Positions 17,078 to 25,178 of a DNA stretch of 64,000 nt are shown here, piece by piece. Made by a program: the position numbers and the translations under genes. Source of the DNA: Candidatus Aminicenantota bacterium (GTDB taxonomy: Bacteria > Acidobacteriota > Aminicenantia > Aminicenantales > UBA4085); the NCBI GenBank assembly GCA_003141555.1, contig PLMN01000003.1, forward strand, positions 1-64,000. Direction: 5' to 3'. The notes under the pieces were generated by a model. It saw nothing but the letters and a program-made list of their open reading frames with translations, was not told the origin of the DNA and made no database searches. The first letter of the stretch is position 1; each line of letters opens with the position of its first letter.

Positions 17078-18408
17078 AATCCATCCTGATCATCGACGAC
17101 GATGCGCTCATCCGGAGGACGCTCTCGGCCCGCCTGGCCAAGCAGGGCTTCGACGTCCGGACGGCCGAGGATGGGGAGTCCGGCCTCAAGGCCCATGCCG
17201 AGGGCTGCCCCGATCTCGTCCTCCTCGACATGCGCCTGCCGGACATCGACGGCCTCGACGTCCTCCGCAGGATCCGGGAGCGAGGCTCCCGGTCGGCCGT
17301 GGTCATCATGACCGCCTACGACGACATGAAGACCACGGTCGAGGCCATCAAGCTCGGGGCGTTCGAGTATCTGGTCAAGCCGCTCGACCACGTCGCCCTG
17401 GACCTGACCGTGTCCACGGCCTTCCAGGTGAAGGCCCTCGAAGAGAAGGTCAGCTACCTCGTCGAGGAGAAGAAGAAGGAATACACGATCGACGCCATCG
17501 TCGGCCGCTCGGCCCCGATGCGGGCCGTCTTCAAGCTCATCGGCTCCGTGGCCAACACCCGGGCGAACGTCCTCATCCAGGGCGAGAGCGGCACGGGCAA
17601 GGAGCTCGTGGCCAAGGCCATCCACTACAACAGCCCCACCCGCGATGAGCCGTTCATCGTCATCAACTGCTCGGCCATCCAGGACACGCTCCTCGAGAGC
17701 GAGCTCTTCGGCCATGTCAAGGGCGCGTTCACCGACGCGGTCTGCGAGACGAAGGGCAAGTTCGAGATCGCCGGCAAGGGCACGCTCTTCCTGGACGAGA
17801 TCGGGGACGTCTCGCCCAACCTCCAGTCGAAGCTCCTCCGGGTGATCGAGACGCGCGATTTCATGAAGGTCGGCGGGGAGCGCGTCCTCAAGACCGAGGC
17901 CCGGATCATCGCCGCCACGAACCAGAGCCTCCGGGCCCTGATCGAAAGCGGCCGGTTCCGCGAAGACCTGTTCTACCGGCTCCAGGTCGTGGAGATCAAC
18001 CTGCCCCCGCTCCGTGAGCGGCGGGAGGACATCCCCGGGCTCGCATCCTACCTCCTGGAGAAGATCAACCGCGAGCTGAGGAAGAACGTCAGCAAGGTCC
18101 CGCCGGAGGTCATGAAGATCCTGATCGAATCCCCCTGGAAAGGCAACGTCCGGGAGCTCGAGAATGCCCTCACCCGGGCGGCCATCCTGGCCAAGGGCGA
18201 CGTCGTCCTGAAGGAGAACCTGCCCCTGGAACCGGAGGAGCCCAAGCGCTTCTCCCCGGAAATGGTCTCGCTTGAGGATGTGGAGAAGGACTATATCCAG
18301 CACGTCTTGTCTGCGGTCAAGGGAAGCAAAACCCGGGCCAGCCAGATTCTCAAGATCAGCCGTCCCACCCTGGACAAGAAGATCAAGGACTTCAGCCTCG
18401 AGATCTGA
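17074..18408 (+). CDS. NtrC-family sigma-54-dependent response regulator
   Basis: The 444-aa protein has three domains. The receiver domain has its phospho-acceptor near D52 (LLDMRLPD), with TAYDD and VKPLD downstream. The AAA+ domain has Walker A GESGTGKE (about 170) and the sigma-54-contacting GAFTDA loop (about 217). A C-terminal Fis-type helix-turn-helix lies near 400-440 (TRASQILKISRPTLDKKIK). It should activate sigma-54 promoters when phosphorylated by the preceding kinase. Three such promoters lie nearby (13925, 18492, 19899). The gene overlaps the kinase by 4 nt. Confidence 0.95.
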   Translation: MKSILIIDDDALIRRTLSARLAKQGFDVRTAEDGESGLKAHAEGCPDLVLLDMRLPDIDGLDVLRRIRERGSRSAVVIMTAYDDMKTTVEAIKLGAFEYLVKPLDHVALDLTVSTAFQVKALEEKVSYLVEEKKKEYTIDAIVGRSAPMRAVFKLIGSVANTRANVLIQGESGTGKELVAKAIHYNSPTRDEPFIVINCSAIQDTLLESELFGHVKGAFTDAVCETKGKFEIAGKGTLFLDEIGDVSPNLQSKLLRVIETRDFMKVGGERVLKTEARIIAATNQSLRALIESGRFREDLFYRLQVVEINLPPLRERREDIPGLASYLLEKINRELRKNVSKVPPEVMKILIESPWKGNVRELENALTRAAILAKGDVVLKENLPLEPEEPKRFSPEMVSLEDVEKDYIQHVLSAVKGSKTRASQILKISRPTLDKKIKDFSLEI

Positions 18409-18416
18409 CCGCCCCT

Positions 18417-18433
18417 TTTACGTTCCTGTAAAC
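18417..18433 (+). promoter_or_regulatory. Weak dyad upstream of the second sigma-54 promoter
   Basis: TTTACGTTCCTGTAAAC contains TTTAC and GTAAA half-sites about 69 bp before the -24 GG at 18494. The half-sites resemble those at 13835 and 19812 but are arranged outward, so this is a weaker candidate activator site. Confidence 0.3.
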
Positions 18434-18440
18434 TTTTTTG

Positions 18441-18470
18441 GCCCGGCCGGCCCCTCGGCCGGCCGTTTCC
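18441..18470 (+). terminator. Possible terminator after the NtrC-type gene
   Basis: GGCCGGCC and GGCCGGCC arms separated by CCTC, followed by GTTTCCCC. The stem is strong but the T-run is short, so a terminator role is only likely. It would separate the sensor operon from the sigma-54-driven receiver gene. Confidence 0.4.
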
Positions 18471-18491
18471 CCTGATATTTCAGCCTCGGAA

Positions 18492-18508
18492 TTGGCACAA
18501 AACCGGCT
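18492..18508 (+). promoter_or_regulatory. Sigma-54 promoter of the receiver-domain gene
   Basis: TTGGCACAAAACCGGCT has a perfect -24 block (TGGCAC) and a GG-N10-GC spacing (18494-18495 and 18506-18507); the -12 block is CGGCT rather than TTGCT. The predicted start is near 18519, leaving a 28-nt leader with AAAGGA before the ATG at 18547. Confidence 0.65.
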
Positions 18509-18546
18509 CTTTAATGAAGCCTAGAACGAAATGAAAGGACATTCTC

Positions 18547-18933
18547 ATGCCAGGCCCCAAAATCGTCGTCGTCGATGACGAGGAAACCATCCGGAAGACG
18601 TTCTTCCTCATCCTCGGCAAGCAATACCGCGTCTATCTGGCGAAGGACGCGACCGAAGCCCTGTCCCGGTTCAAGAGCGCCGGCGTCGAGCTCATGATCA
18701 TCGATTACCGGCTCCCGGACATGACCGGGATCGAGCTCGTGACGGAGCTCCGCAAGGGCGGATACCGGGGCGACGTCATCCTTATCTCCGCCCATTCCGA
18801 TATGATCGAACCCGCCATCCTCAGCCGGCTTTCCATCAGTCATTTCTTCGCGAAGCCCCTGGACCTGAACGCCTTGAGCCGCTCGATCGACTACCTCCTC
18901 AGCCTGCGCACTCCGTCCGAAAAGCGGGCCTGA
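18547..18933 (+). CDS. Stand-alone receiver-domain response regulator
   Basis: A 128-aa single receiver domain with the acidic pair in VVVDDEET, the phospho-acceptor in MIIDYRLPD, the switch serine in LISAHSD and the lysine in FAKPLD. There is no output domain, so it must act through protein contacts or as a phosphate sink. It follows an NtrC-type operon and carries its own sigma-54 promoter, which makes it a probable output or feedback element of that system. AAAGGA lies 6 nt before the ATG. Confidence 0.9.
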   Translation: MPGPKIVVVDDEETIRKTFFLILGKQYRVYLAKDATEALSRFKSAGVELMIIDYRLPDMTGIELVTELRKGGYRGDVILISAHSDMIEPAILSRLSISHFFAKPLDLNALSRSIDYLLSLRTPSEKRA

Positions 18934-19023
18934 CCGCCGCCCCTGCCGCCGTGGAAAGCCGGCCTTTCCTCCCGCCGGAACGTGGGCTACAATACCCTTC
19001 CGGATCCGGAGGATGATCGACCC

Positions 19024-19758
19024 GTGACCATTCCGCTGCCGCTCGTCGTCGCGGTGGTCTTCGTCGCGGCCCTTGTCCGGGCGACGTTCGGCTTCGGCGA
19101 CGCGCTCGTCGGCATGCCCCTCCTCGCCCTGCTGATCCCCCTCCGGGCCGCCACGCCGCTCATGGCCATGGTCGCTCCGGTCCTCTCCGCGGGGCTCCTT
19201 GTCCGCGAGTGGCGCCATATGGATCTGCGGAGCTCGATGCGGCTCGTCCTTTCGACCGTGGCCGGCATTCCGCTGGGACTCTTCATCCTGGCCCACGTCG
19301 ATGAGAAGCCGGTCAACCTCGCCCTGGCGGCCGTGATCGTCCTGTTCGCCGCTTACAGCCTGGCCCGACCCGGGCTCCTCCGGCTCAAGACCGAGGCCTC
19401 GGCCCCGGCGTTCGGCTTCGTGGCGGGGATCCTGGGCGCGGCCTACAATACCAACGGTCCGCCCGTCGTCCTTTACGGGGCTTTGCGCGGATGGCCTCCG
19501 GAGAAGTTCCGGGCCACGCTCCAGGGCTACTTCCTGCCCACCGGACTGGCCATCCTGGCCGGGCAGGGGATCGCCGGACTGTGGACCAGGCCCGTGGTCA
19601 CGGCCTTCCTGGCCTCGCTGCCCGCCGCGGCCCTCGCCCTCTTCCTCGGCGCGGAGCTGGGCCGGAGAATCCCTGCGGCCCGCTTCAACCGCTATGTCTA
19701 TATCCTGATGCTAGCCTTGGGGCTGGCCCTGCTGATCAAGAATTTGGCGGGCTATTGA
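19024..19758 (+). CDS. TauE/SafE-family membrane permease
   Basis: The 244-aa protein is almost entirely hydrophobic with about 7-8 transmembrane helices. It shows the repeated TSUP motif, with the FGFGDALVGMPLLALLIPL segment near the start and GILGAAYNTNGPPVVLYGAL in the second half. The family exports or imports small sulfur-containing or organic anions across the cytoplasmic membrane; the substrate here is unknown. The GTG start is preferred because GGAGG lies 11 nt upstream and the first helix follows at once. A TACAAT -10-like box lies at 18990-18995. Confidence 0.8.
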   Translation: MTIPLPLVVAVVFVAALVRATFGFGDALVGMPLLALLIPLRAATPLMAMVAPVLSAGLLVREWRHMDLRSSMRLVLSTVAGIPLGLFILAHVDEKPVNLALAAVIVLFAAYSLARPGLLRLKTEASAPAFGFVAGILGAAYNTNGPPVVLYGALRGWPPEKFRATLQGYFLPTGLAILAGQGIAGLWTRPVVTAFLASLPAAALALFLGAELGRRIPAARFNRYVYILMLALGLALLIKNLAGY

Positions 19759-19811
19759 CGGGGCGAAGATTAAAGGGGACCCGAATTGCGCCGGCTGCTA
19801 CAGGAATTATT

Positions 19812-19830
19812 TTGTAAGAGATATTTACAT
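19812..19830 (+). promoter_or_regulatory. Second copy of the TTGTAA/TTTACA dyad
   Basis: TTGTAAGAGATATTTACAT matches the 13835 dyad at 15 of 19 positions. Its centre is 80 bp upstream of the -24 GG at 19901, almost the same offset as the 83 bp at the first site. This is the position expected of an NtrC-type enhancer. Confidence 0.55.
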
Positions 19831-19898
19831 TCTGAACGAAAGTTGACATTTTTTCCCGGGCTGTCTCCGTTGATCAGGGCAGAAGAGGAGGCTATCGG

Positions 19899-19915
19899 TT
19901 GGCACGATATATGCA
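19899..19915 (+). promoter_or_regulatory. Sigma-54 promoter in the permease/MerR intergenic region
   Basis: TTGGCACGATATATGCA has the -24 GG (19901-19902) and -12 GC (19913-19914) exactly 10 bp apart, and a full TTGGCACG -24 block. The predicted start is near 19926. No protein start lies within 200 bp. Confidence 0.72.
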
Positions 19916-19925
19916 ATTAAGATAA

Positions 19926-20035
19926 GCACTGAACGATCGGGCTGAATTAAACCCGGTGGTTCCTCTTCAACTCTCTTCCTTTCGGGGGGAGGCGACCCCG
20001 ATAATCCAATTCCTAAATCGCCTCCCCGTTTGTCC
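19926..20035 (+). ncRNA. Candidate sigma-54-driven small RNA
   Basis: Downstream of the sigma-54 promoter there is no reading frame. The sequence contains a small hairpin (CGGG/CCCG, 19938-19955), a CU-rich single-stranded stretch (TTCCTCTTC and CTCTTCCTTT, about 19959-19983) complementary to ribosome sites, and a 10-bp GC-rich stem (GGGGAGGCGA at 19986-19995 with TCGCCTCCCC at 20018-20027) followed by GTTTG. This layout resembles regulatory RNAs that pair with Shine-Dalgarno regions. It could instead be a long leader of the MerR gene, but that gene has its own TTGACA promoter further down. Confidence 0.45.
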
Positions 20036-20048
20036 GAATTATCATTCC

Positions 20049-20122
20049 TTGACAAGGCCATATTTATTATATATATGTATACGTACGTGATTAGTAAAAA
20101 ATGCTATAACCTATACGTATAG
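20049..20122 (+). promoter_or_regulatory. MerR gene promoter with two TATACGTA dyads
   Basis: TTGACA at 20049-20054 with TATATG at 20072-20077 (17-bp spacer) is a likely promoter. TATACGTA occurs at 20078-20085 and again inside the perfect 12-bp palindrome CTATACGTATAG (20111-20122), 34 bp apart and just before the start codon. These look like autoregulatory operators for the MerR-type protein. Confidence 0.45.
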
Positions 20123-20129
20123 AGGCATT

Positions 20130-20852
20130 ATGGAAGAAGACATTTTGACCAAACAAGATCTGTTGAGGAAGACGGGGATGGGGGAAGCGGACTTGGCCTC
20201 CTGGATCCGGGAAAAGATCGTCCGTCCGACGGGCTTCACGGACGACAAGGAGCCGCTCTTCGCCGCGGACATTACGGAGCGGATCGATTCCCTCCGCAAG
20301 CTGGCCGAGCTCGGCTACGGCTTGCCCGAGATCCACAAGATTATGAAGAAAGTCGGCCTTCCGAAGGATGGGAACGGCAAAAAGCCCCATCCCGAAAAAG
20401 ACCGCTATTTCACCGTCGGACAGCTTGCCGAGCGCTCGGGCGTCAGCCCCCGGACGATCAAACATTGGGAGGACAAGGGGATCATCGGGCCCGACATGCG
20501 GACCGAAGGCGGGTTCCGGCTCTATTCCGAGCCCTATGTCATGATCTGCCAGCTCGTCCTCGACCTCCAGCTCTTCGGCTACTCGCTCGAGGAGATCAAG
20601 GCCGTCTCCGACGACGTCCGGGGCATGCTGGCCCTCGAGGCCGAGGTCGAGGCGTTCCCGAAGCCCGAGGCTGAGGAGAAGCTCGCGGCCATGCTCCGCG
20701 AGATCCAAGGCCTGTTCGAAAAGATGAGGCTTTTTCGCGAGGGCGTCGACCGCTGGGAAGACCTCCTCAAGAAGAAAAGAAAGGACGTTCTGAGCCTCCG
20801 GGCCCGGAACCAGAAACGACCGGACCCGGTCAAGGACGAAGCCCATGCCTAA
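20130..20852 (+). CDS. MerR-family regulator with two tandem HTH domains
   Basis: The 240-aa protein contains two MerR-like winged-helix units. The first covers residues 6-75 (LTKQDLLRKTGM, then LAELGYGLPEIHKIMKK). The second covers about 88-160 (YFTVGQLAERSGVSPRTIKHWEDKGII, then FRLYSEPY and LFGYSLEEIKAV). The second is canonical; the first is more diverged. The C-terminal helix could dimerise, and no cysteine effector loop is seen. It overlaps the B12-radical SAM gene by 8 nt, implying they work together. Palindromes upstream suggest autoregulation. Confidence 0.8.
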   Translation: MEEDILTKQDLLRKTGMGEADLASWIREKIVRPTGFTDDKEPLFAADITERIDSLRKLAELGYGLPEIHKIMKKVGLPKDGNGKKPHPEKDRYFTVGQLAERSGVSPRTIKHWEDKGIIGPDMRTEGGFRLYSEPYVMICQLVLDLQLFGYSLEEIKAVSDDVRGMLALEAEVEAFPKPEAEEKLAAMLREIQGLFEKMRLFREGVDRWEDLLKKKRKDVLSLRARNQKRPDPVKDEAHA

Positions 20853-22278
20853 GATCGTATTCATCGAGCCCCAGGCCACGAACCTGCACATCTTTTCCCA
20901 GTTTCCCCTGCCCCGGCTCGGCAGCCTGATCCTGGGGACGATGATGAAGGAGCGCGGCTGGGAGGTCGAGCTCTTCGTCGAGGAGCTCCGCAAGATCGAC
21001 TACGCCGTCCTGGAAGCGGCCGACCTCGTCGGCATCTCGACCATCACCTCCACGGCCCCGCGCGCTTACGCCATCGCCGACCGCGTCCGGGAGATGGGCG
21101 TTCCCGTCCTCATGGGCGGTCCGCACGTGACCTTTCTGGCGGACGAGGCCCTCACCCACGCGGACTTCGTCGTCCGTGGCGAAGGGGAGCGGGCGCTTAT
21201 GGAATTCGTCGACGCCTGGGAAACGGGCAGCGGATTCTCCTCGGTCTCCAACCTGTCCTACATGGAGGCCGGCGTCGCCGTCCACAACCCGATTCTCCCC
21301 GTCGCCGGGGACCTCGACCGGAATCCCTTTCCGGACCTCGGCCTCCTCAAGCCCGACCCCGGGCGGACGCGAACGATCCGGACAATCCCCGTCCAGACGT
21401 CCCGGGGCTGCCCCTTCGACTGCTCATTCTGTTCGGTCACGGGCATGTTCGGCAAGTCCTACCGCTTCCGGTCGACCGAGAACATCATTGCCGAGCTCCG
21501 CAAGTACGACGACCGCCGGAACTCGATCTTCTTCTACGACGACAACTTCGCCGCCAACCGGGCCCACACCAAGGAGCTGCTGCGGGCCATGATTCGCGAG
21601 CGGTTCAGGTTCACCTGGACGACCCAGGTCCGGGCCGACGTCGCCCGCGACCTTGAGCTCGTCCGCCTTATGAAGAAGGCGGGTTGCCACACCGTTTACG
21701 TCGGCTTCGAATCGCTCAATCCCGAGAGCCTGAAGGACATGAAGAAGCGGCAGACGGTCGAGGAGATCGATCAGTCCGTCCGGATCCTGCGCCGCAACGG
21801 GATCAAGATCCACGGGATGTTCGTCCTCGGCTTCGACCAGGACGACTGGGCCTCGGTCAAGCGCACGGTCAAGTTCGCCACCCGGGCCCGCCTGGCCACG
21901 ACCCAGTTCCTGATCCTGACCCCGCTGCCCGGCTCGGAATTTTACGAGAAAATGTGCGCGGAACATCGGATCGCCTTCCGCGACTGGTCGCTCTACGACG
22001 CCCACCATGTCGTTTTCAAGCCGATCGGGTTCACCCTTTTCGACTTGCAGAAGGCCCAGATGTTCTGCCATAAGAAATTCTACTCGATGAAGCAGACCGT
22101 CCGGAAGGTTTTCGCCCGCGAATGGCTGAGCGTCGCGGTCGCCCATTACGCCCGGAAGCTGAACCGGACGTGGAAAAAGCAGAACCGGACCTTCCTGCGC
22201 GTCGTCGAGCTCCTCCGGCCCAAGAAGGGATCAGAGATCTCGGTCGACTACCGGGAAAAGATCTCTCTCGAGCGCTGA
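20845..22278 (+). CDS. B12-binding-domain radical SAM enzyme
   Basis: The 477-aa protein has an N-terminal cobalamin-binding Rossmann-like domain (residues 1-150, with LVGISTITSTAPRAYAIAD and VLMGGPHVT). A radical SAM core follows with C189-x3-C193-x2-C196 (CPFDCSFC). The C-terminal part is short and basic. Members methylate or rearrange unactivated carbons in lipids, cofactors or peptides; the substrate cannot be named. It is coupled to the double-MerR regulator. Confidence 0.88.
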   Translation: MPKIVFIEPQATNLHIFSQFPLPRLGSLILGTMMKERGWEVELFVEELRKIDYAVLEAADLVGISTITSTAPRAYAIADRVREMGVPVLMGGPHVTFLADEALTHADFVVRGEGERALMEFVDAWETGSGFSSVSNLSYMEAGVAVHNPILPVAGDLDRNPFPDLGLLKPDPGRTRTIRTIPVQTSRGCPFDCSFCSVTGMFGKSYRFRSTENIIAELRKYDDRRNSIFFYDDNFAANRAHTKELLRAMIRERFRFTWTTQVRADVARDLELVRLMKKAGCHTVYVGFESLNPESLKDMKKRQTVEEIDQSVRILRRNGIKIHGMFVLGFDQDDWASVKRTVKFATRARLATTQFLILTPLPGSEFYEKMCAEHRIAFRDWSLYDAHHVVFKPIGFTLFDLQKAQMFCHKKFYSMKQTVRKVFAREWLSVAVAHYARKLNRTWKKQNRTFLRVVELLRPKKGSEISVDYREKISLER

Positions 22279-22377
22279 GCCGGCCGGGGCCGCTCCCCGC
22301 GGAAGAATTCCTTTGTATTTCCCCCGGGAGTGTGTTTAACTACGGCCCTTATTTGGAGCTATGAGAGGAGACTTGCC

Positions 22378-23397
22378 ATGAGAAAGATCCTGGTCCTGGC
22401 CGTCGTCGCGGTCGTCACCCTGGCCGGATGCTCGTCCAAGAAGGAGCCCACGGTGAAAGCCCCGGCCGGCACTCCCGCCTACGATCTGGCGAAAGAGCTG
22501 ATGAAGACCATCCCGGCCCTCGACCCGGCCAAGACGAGCCTCCTGGTCACGTCCAAGGGCTTCGATGTCTCGGCCGTCGATGTCCTTCAATTCCTGATCG
22601 ACCAGTACGGCGCGAACGCCGGCCAGCTCAAGACGCTCGACGTCGCCAGTTTGAAGAACGCCATCGAGCAGAGCGCCCAGCAGTTCGGAGAACGCAAGCT
22701 CCTCCTCGCCGCCGCGACGGAGGCCAAAACCGTCCCGACGCCCGAAGAGCTGAAGGTCGCCCTCAACGCCCAGTATGCCCAGGCCGGCGGCGAAGCCCAG
22801 TTCACGGAGATGCTCAAGTCGCGGAACCTGGATGCCGAGTTCGTCAAGAAGAGCATCGGCGAGGACCTCAAGATCCAGAAATATCTCCAGACCGTCCTGG
22901 CCCCCGCCGGCCAGGTGACGGACGACGACGTCAAGAAGGCCTACGCCGAGGACAAGACCGCCTCGGTCCGCCACATCCTACTCCTGACCAAGGACAAGAC
23001 CGAGGCCCAGAAGGCCGAGATCCGGGCGAAGATGGACGGCATCCTGGCCCGGGCGAAGAAGGGCGAGGACTTCGCCGCCCTGGCCAAGGAATTCACCGAG
23101 GACACCGGCTCCAAGGCGAACGGCGGCCTCTATGAGGATTTCGGCCGGGGGAAGATGGTCAAGGCCTTCGAGGAGGCCGCCTTCTCGGTTCCCGTCGGCC
23201 AGATCAGCGGCATCGTCGAGACGACCTACGGCTACCACATCATCAAGGTGGAAGGCCGGAAGAAGGAAACCGAGCCGTTCGACAAGGTCAAGGAGCAGAT
23301 CGCGGCCCAGCTCAAGGAGCAACGCCAGGCCGCCGCTTTTGATTCCTACCTTACGAAGCTGAAGGAAAAGGCCGGCTTCAAGGTCCAGGGCCTGTAA
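22378..23397 (+). CDS. PpiC/SurA-type peptidyl-prolyl isomerase lipoprotein
   Basis: The 339-aa protein starts with a lipoprotein signal (lipobox TLAGC, Cys about residue 19), has a SurA-N-like helical region, and then a parvulin domain ([47 protein letters not shown], and [11 protein letters not shown]). It probably folds exported proteins in the periplasm. GAGAGGAG lies 7 nt before the ATG. A convergent lipoprotein gene ends 17 nt downstream. Confidence 0.92.
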   Translation: MRKILVLAVVAVVTLAGCSSKKEPTVKAPAGTPAYDLAKELMKTIPALDPAKTSLLVTSKGFDVSAVDVLQFLIDQYGANAGQLKTLDVASLKNAIEQSAQQFGERKLLLAAATEAKTVPTPEELKVALNAQYAQAGGEAQFTEMLKSRNLDAEFVKKSIGEDLKIQKYLQTVLAPAGQVTDDDVKKAYAEDKTASVRHILLLTKDKTEAQKAEIRAKMDGILARAKKGEDFAALAKEFTEDTGSKANGGLYEDFGRGKMVKAFEEAAFSVPVGQISGIVETTYGYHIIKVEGRKKETEPFDKVKEQIAAQLKEQRQAAAFDSYLTKLKEKAGFKVQGL

Positions 23398-23413
23398 GCC
23401 CGGCGGCCGCCCG

Positions 23414-23815
23414 TCATAAGCCCCAGAATTCGATTTCGGCCCGGCGGGCCGTCCTAGCCAGCCGCTGGTAGTGGAAGTCGATTCTTCGGATTCGGCGCGC
23501 CCTTCCGGGAAGGTCGAAGGTCTGGCTGTCCCGGTTGGCGAGGAATTTCCCGTTGTAGTCGATCTCGTAGTCTTCGCCGTTTTCAAAGGCGATCCGGAGG
23601 CCGTCGATCTCCAGGTCATTCATCCGGACGACGAGGACCAGCTGGTGGAGAGGCTTCGTTCCCGCCGGGAAGATCAGAGCGTCGTGCTCCGTGGCGAACG
23701 TCACCTGGCGTTTTCCCAGAAATTCGGCTCCCGGCGGCACGAGGCGGGGCATGCAAGCGGTGAGCGTCAGACCGATCAAGGCCAGGAGGGTTATGCGGAG
23801 GACGGCGTTCTTCAT
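23414..23815 (-). CDS. Small predicted lipoprotein, beta-rich
   Basis: A 133-aa protein starting MKNAVLRITLLALIGLTLTAC, a clear lipoprotein signal with lipobox LTAC. The mature part is about 110 residues of predicted beta strands (FPAGTKPLHQLVLVVRMNDLEIDGLRIAFENGE). I do not recognise a catalytic motif; it resembles small beta-sandwich lipoproteins of unknown function. GAGGAAAG precedes the chosen ATG, and a longer upstream frame crosses a palindrome and is rejected. Confidence 0.65.
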   Translation of the reverse strand: MKNAVLRITLLALIGLTLTACMPRLVPPGAEFLGKRQVTFATEHDALIFPAGTKPLHQLVLVVRMNDLEIDGLRIAFENGEDYEIDYNGKFLANRDSQTFDLPGRARRIRRIDFHYQRLARTARRAEIEFWGL

Positions 23816-23874
23816 GATCTTTCCTCGAGGATCTCGCGCAGTTTCGCCGGGATTATGCCACAATAGTCCGGCCG

Positions 23875-23982
23875 TGTAAAACGACCGCATGCCGGGCATG
23901 CGGTCGTCCCGAGGCCTTGCGAGGGATCCCATTTGCCTCAACGGAAGCGTCAGGTCTTCAAAACGTGGATCCCTCGCCAAGT
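23875..23982. repeat. Cluster of palindromes containing GGGATCC repeats
   Basis: CGACCGCATGCC and its complement form a 25-bp hairpin at 23881-23905. It is followed by GCGAGGGATCC and a matching GGATCCCTCGC further on (about 23918-23979). The GAGGGATCCC unit is shared with the element at 53243. Confidence 0.6.
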
Positions 23983-24076
23983 TCCGGCCGTGACAATCTT
24001 TTTACGATCTTTTTGCCCTTGGATGACAATCGCCTTCCCGTTCCGGGCTATCTTGGGATCGACGGAGGTCAAAACC

Positions 24077-25168
24077 ATGAACATGAAAAAGGGCAAAGTC
24101 ACCAAGGGCGCGGGCCGGCGGGCCGTTCTGGCCTTCCTGGCCTTGGGCGCGGTTCTCGTCTTCGGCCGGAGCCTGTCATCCGCGGAGCCGGGGCCCGGCG
24201 GGCCCGTTCCCACTCTGATCAAGCTCCTCGAGGTCGGGCGTTCGACGTCCTACCGGGGCCTGGCCATCGTCCCGGTCTATCGGGTCGACCGGACGAAGCC
24301 GAGGGACCTGGTCATGCTGGACGACGCGATCAAGAACGGCTGGATCGAGATTGCCGAGCTTGACGGGGGCCGTGTTCCCCAGGTCCGGATCTCGAACCTG
24401 TCCTCGCGGACGATCTATCTCATGGGCGGCGAGATCCTGACCGGAGCCCGCCAGGACCGGCTCCTGGCCTCGGATTTGCTCCTCGCCCCCGGCACGAAAA
24501 ATCTCGTGGCCCCGGTGTTCTGCGTGGAGCACGGGCGCTGGACGGCGGTGACGCCGACGTTCACGACCAGGAACAACATCGGGACGTCCGAGCTGAGGGC
24601 CGCGGCCGCGGCCAAGGGCGGCGGCGCCCAGGCCGAGATCTGGGACAAGGTGGCCGAGCAGAACGCCCGGCTCAGCGTGGCCTCGCCGACCGGCGCCTAC
24701 CAGGACGCCTACGAGTCACCGGCGAATAAGGCGACGATCGCCGAGATCGAAGGGCGGATGGCCGGGATCCCCCGGCTGATGGAGGACACCGTGGGCGTCG
24801 TCATCGGGCTGGGAGGCAGGATCGTCAGCGCCGACGTGTTCGAAGACCCTTCGCTCTTCCGGAAACAATGGCCGAAGATCCTGCGCTCGGCGGCGCTCTC
24901 GGCCCTCGGCCTCAAGGTCCAGGGCGAATTGAAGCCCGAGGCGGCCGCCGACTTCCTAAAGGCGTTTGTCGACAAGCCCTACCAGTCTAAAAAGGGGCTC
25001 GACCTGGGGATGGAGTATTCCTGCCTCGACGAGGGCATCAACATCCAGGCCATCGCCCTGGATGGCGCCGTGGTCCATCTCGCCGCCTTCGCCCAGGAAG
25101 AAGGGAAGACGTGGCCGAAGGGGGAACAGCCGGAACCCCGCTTGAGGGTCATCCGGGACGGCTGCTGA
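24077..25168 (+). CDS. Exported DUF6569/ARPP-1-like domain protein
   Basis: The 363-aa protein has an N-terminal export signal (about residues 1-35). The core contains the ARPP-1-type pattern: VRISNLSSRTIYLMGGEILTGARQDRLL, then an LLLAPGTKNLVAPVFCVEHGRW segment with one cysteine. The family is widespread but has no defined biochemical role. GGAGG lies 8 nt before the ATG. The gene stands alone and ends at a strong terminator. Confidence 0.75.
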   Translation: MNMKKGKVTKGAGRRAVLAFLALGAVLVFGRSLSSAEPGPGGPVPTLIKLLEVGRSTSYRGLAIVPVYRVDRTKPRDLVMLDDAIKNGWIEIAELDGGRVPQVRISNLSSRTIYLMGGEILTGARQDRLLASDLLLAPGTKNLVAPVFCVEHGRWTAVTPTFTTRNNIGTSELRAAAAAKGGGAQAEIWDKVAEQNARLSVASPTGAYQDAYESPANKATIAEIEGRMAGIPRLMEDTVGVVIGLGGRIVSADVFEDPSLFRKQWPKILRSAALSALGLKVQGELKPEAAADFLKAFVDKPYQSKKGLDLGMEYSCLDEGINIQAIALDGAVVHLAAFAQEEGKTWPKGEQPEPRLRVIRDGC

Positions 25169-25178
25169 CGGTCGCGGT

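Noticed and set aside
23885-23980. Upstream extension of the small minus-strand lipoprotein frame to 23980.
   Set aside because: It would run through a 25-bp palindrome and place the lipoprotein signal in the middle of the protein; the ATG at 23815 has GAGGAAAG.
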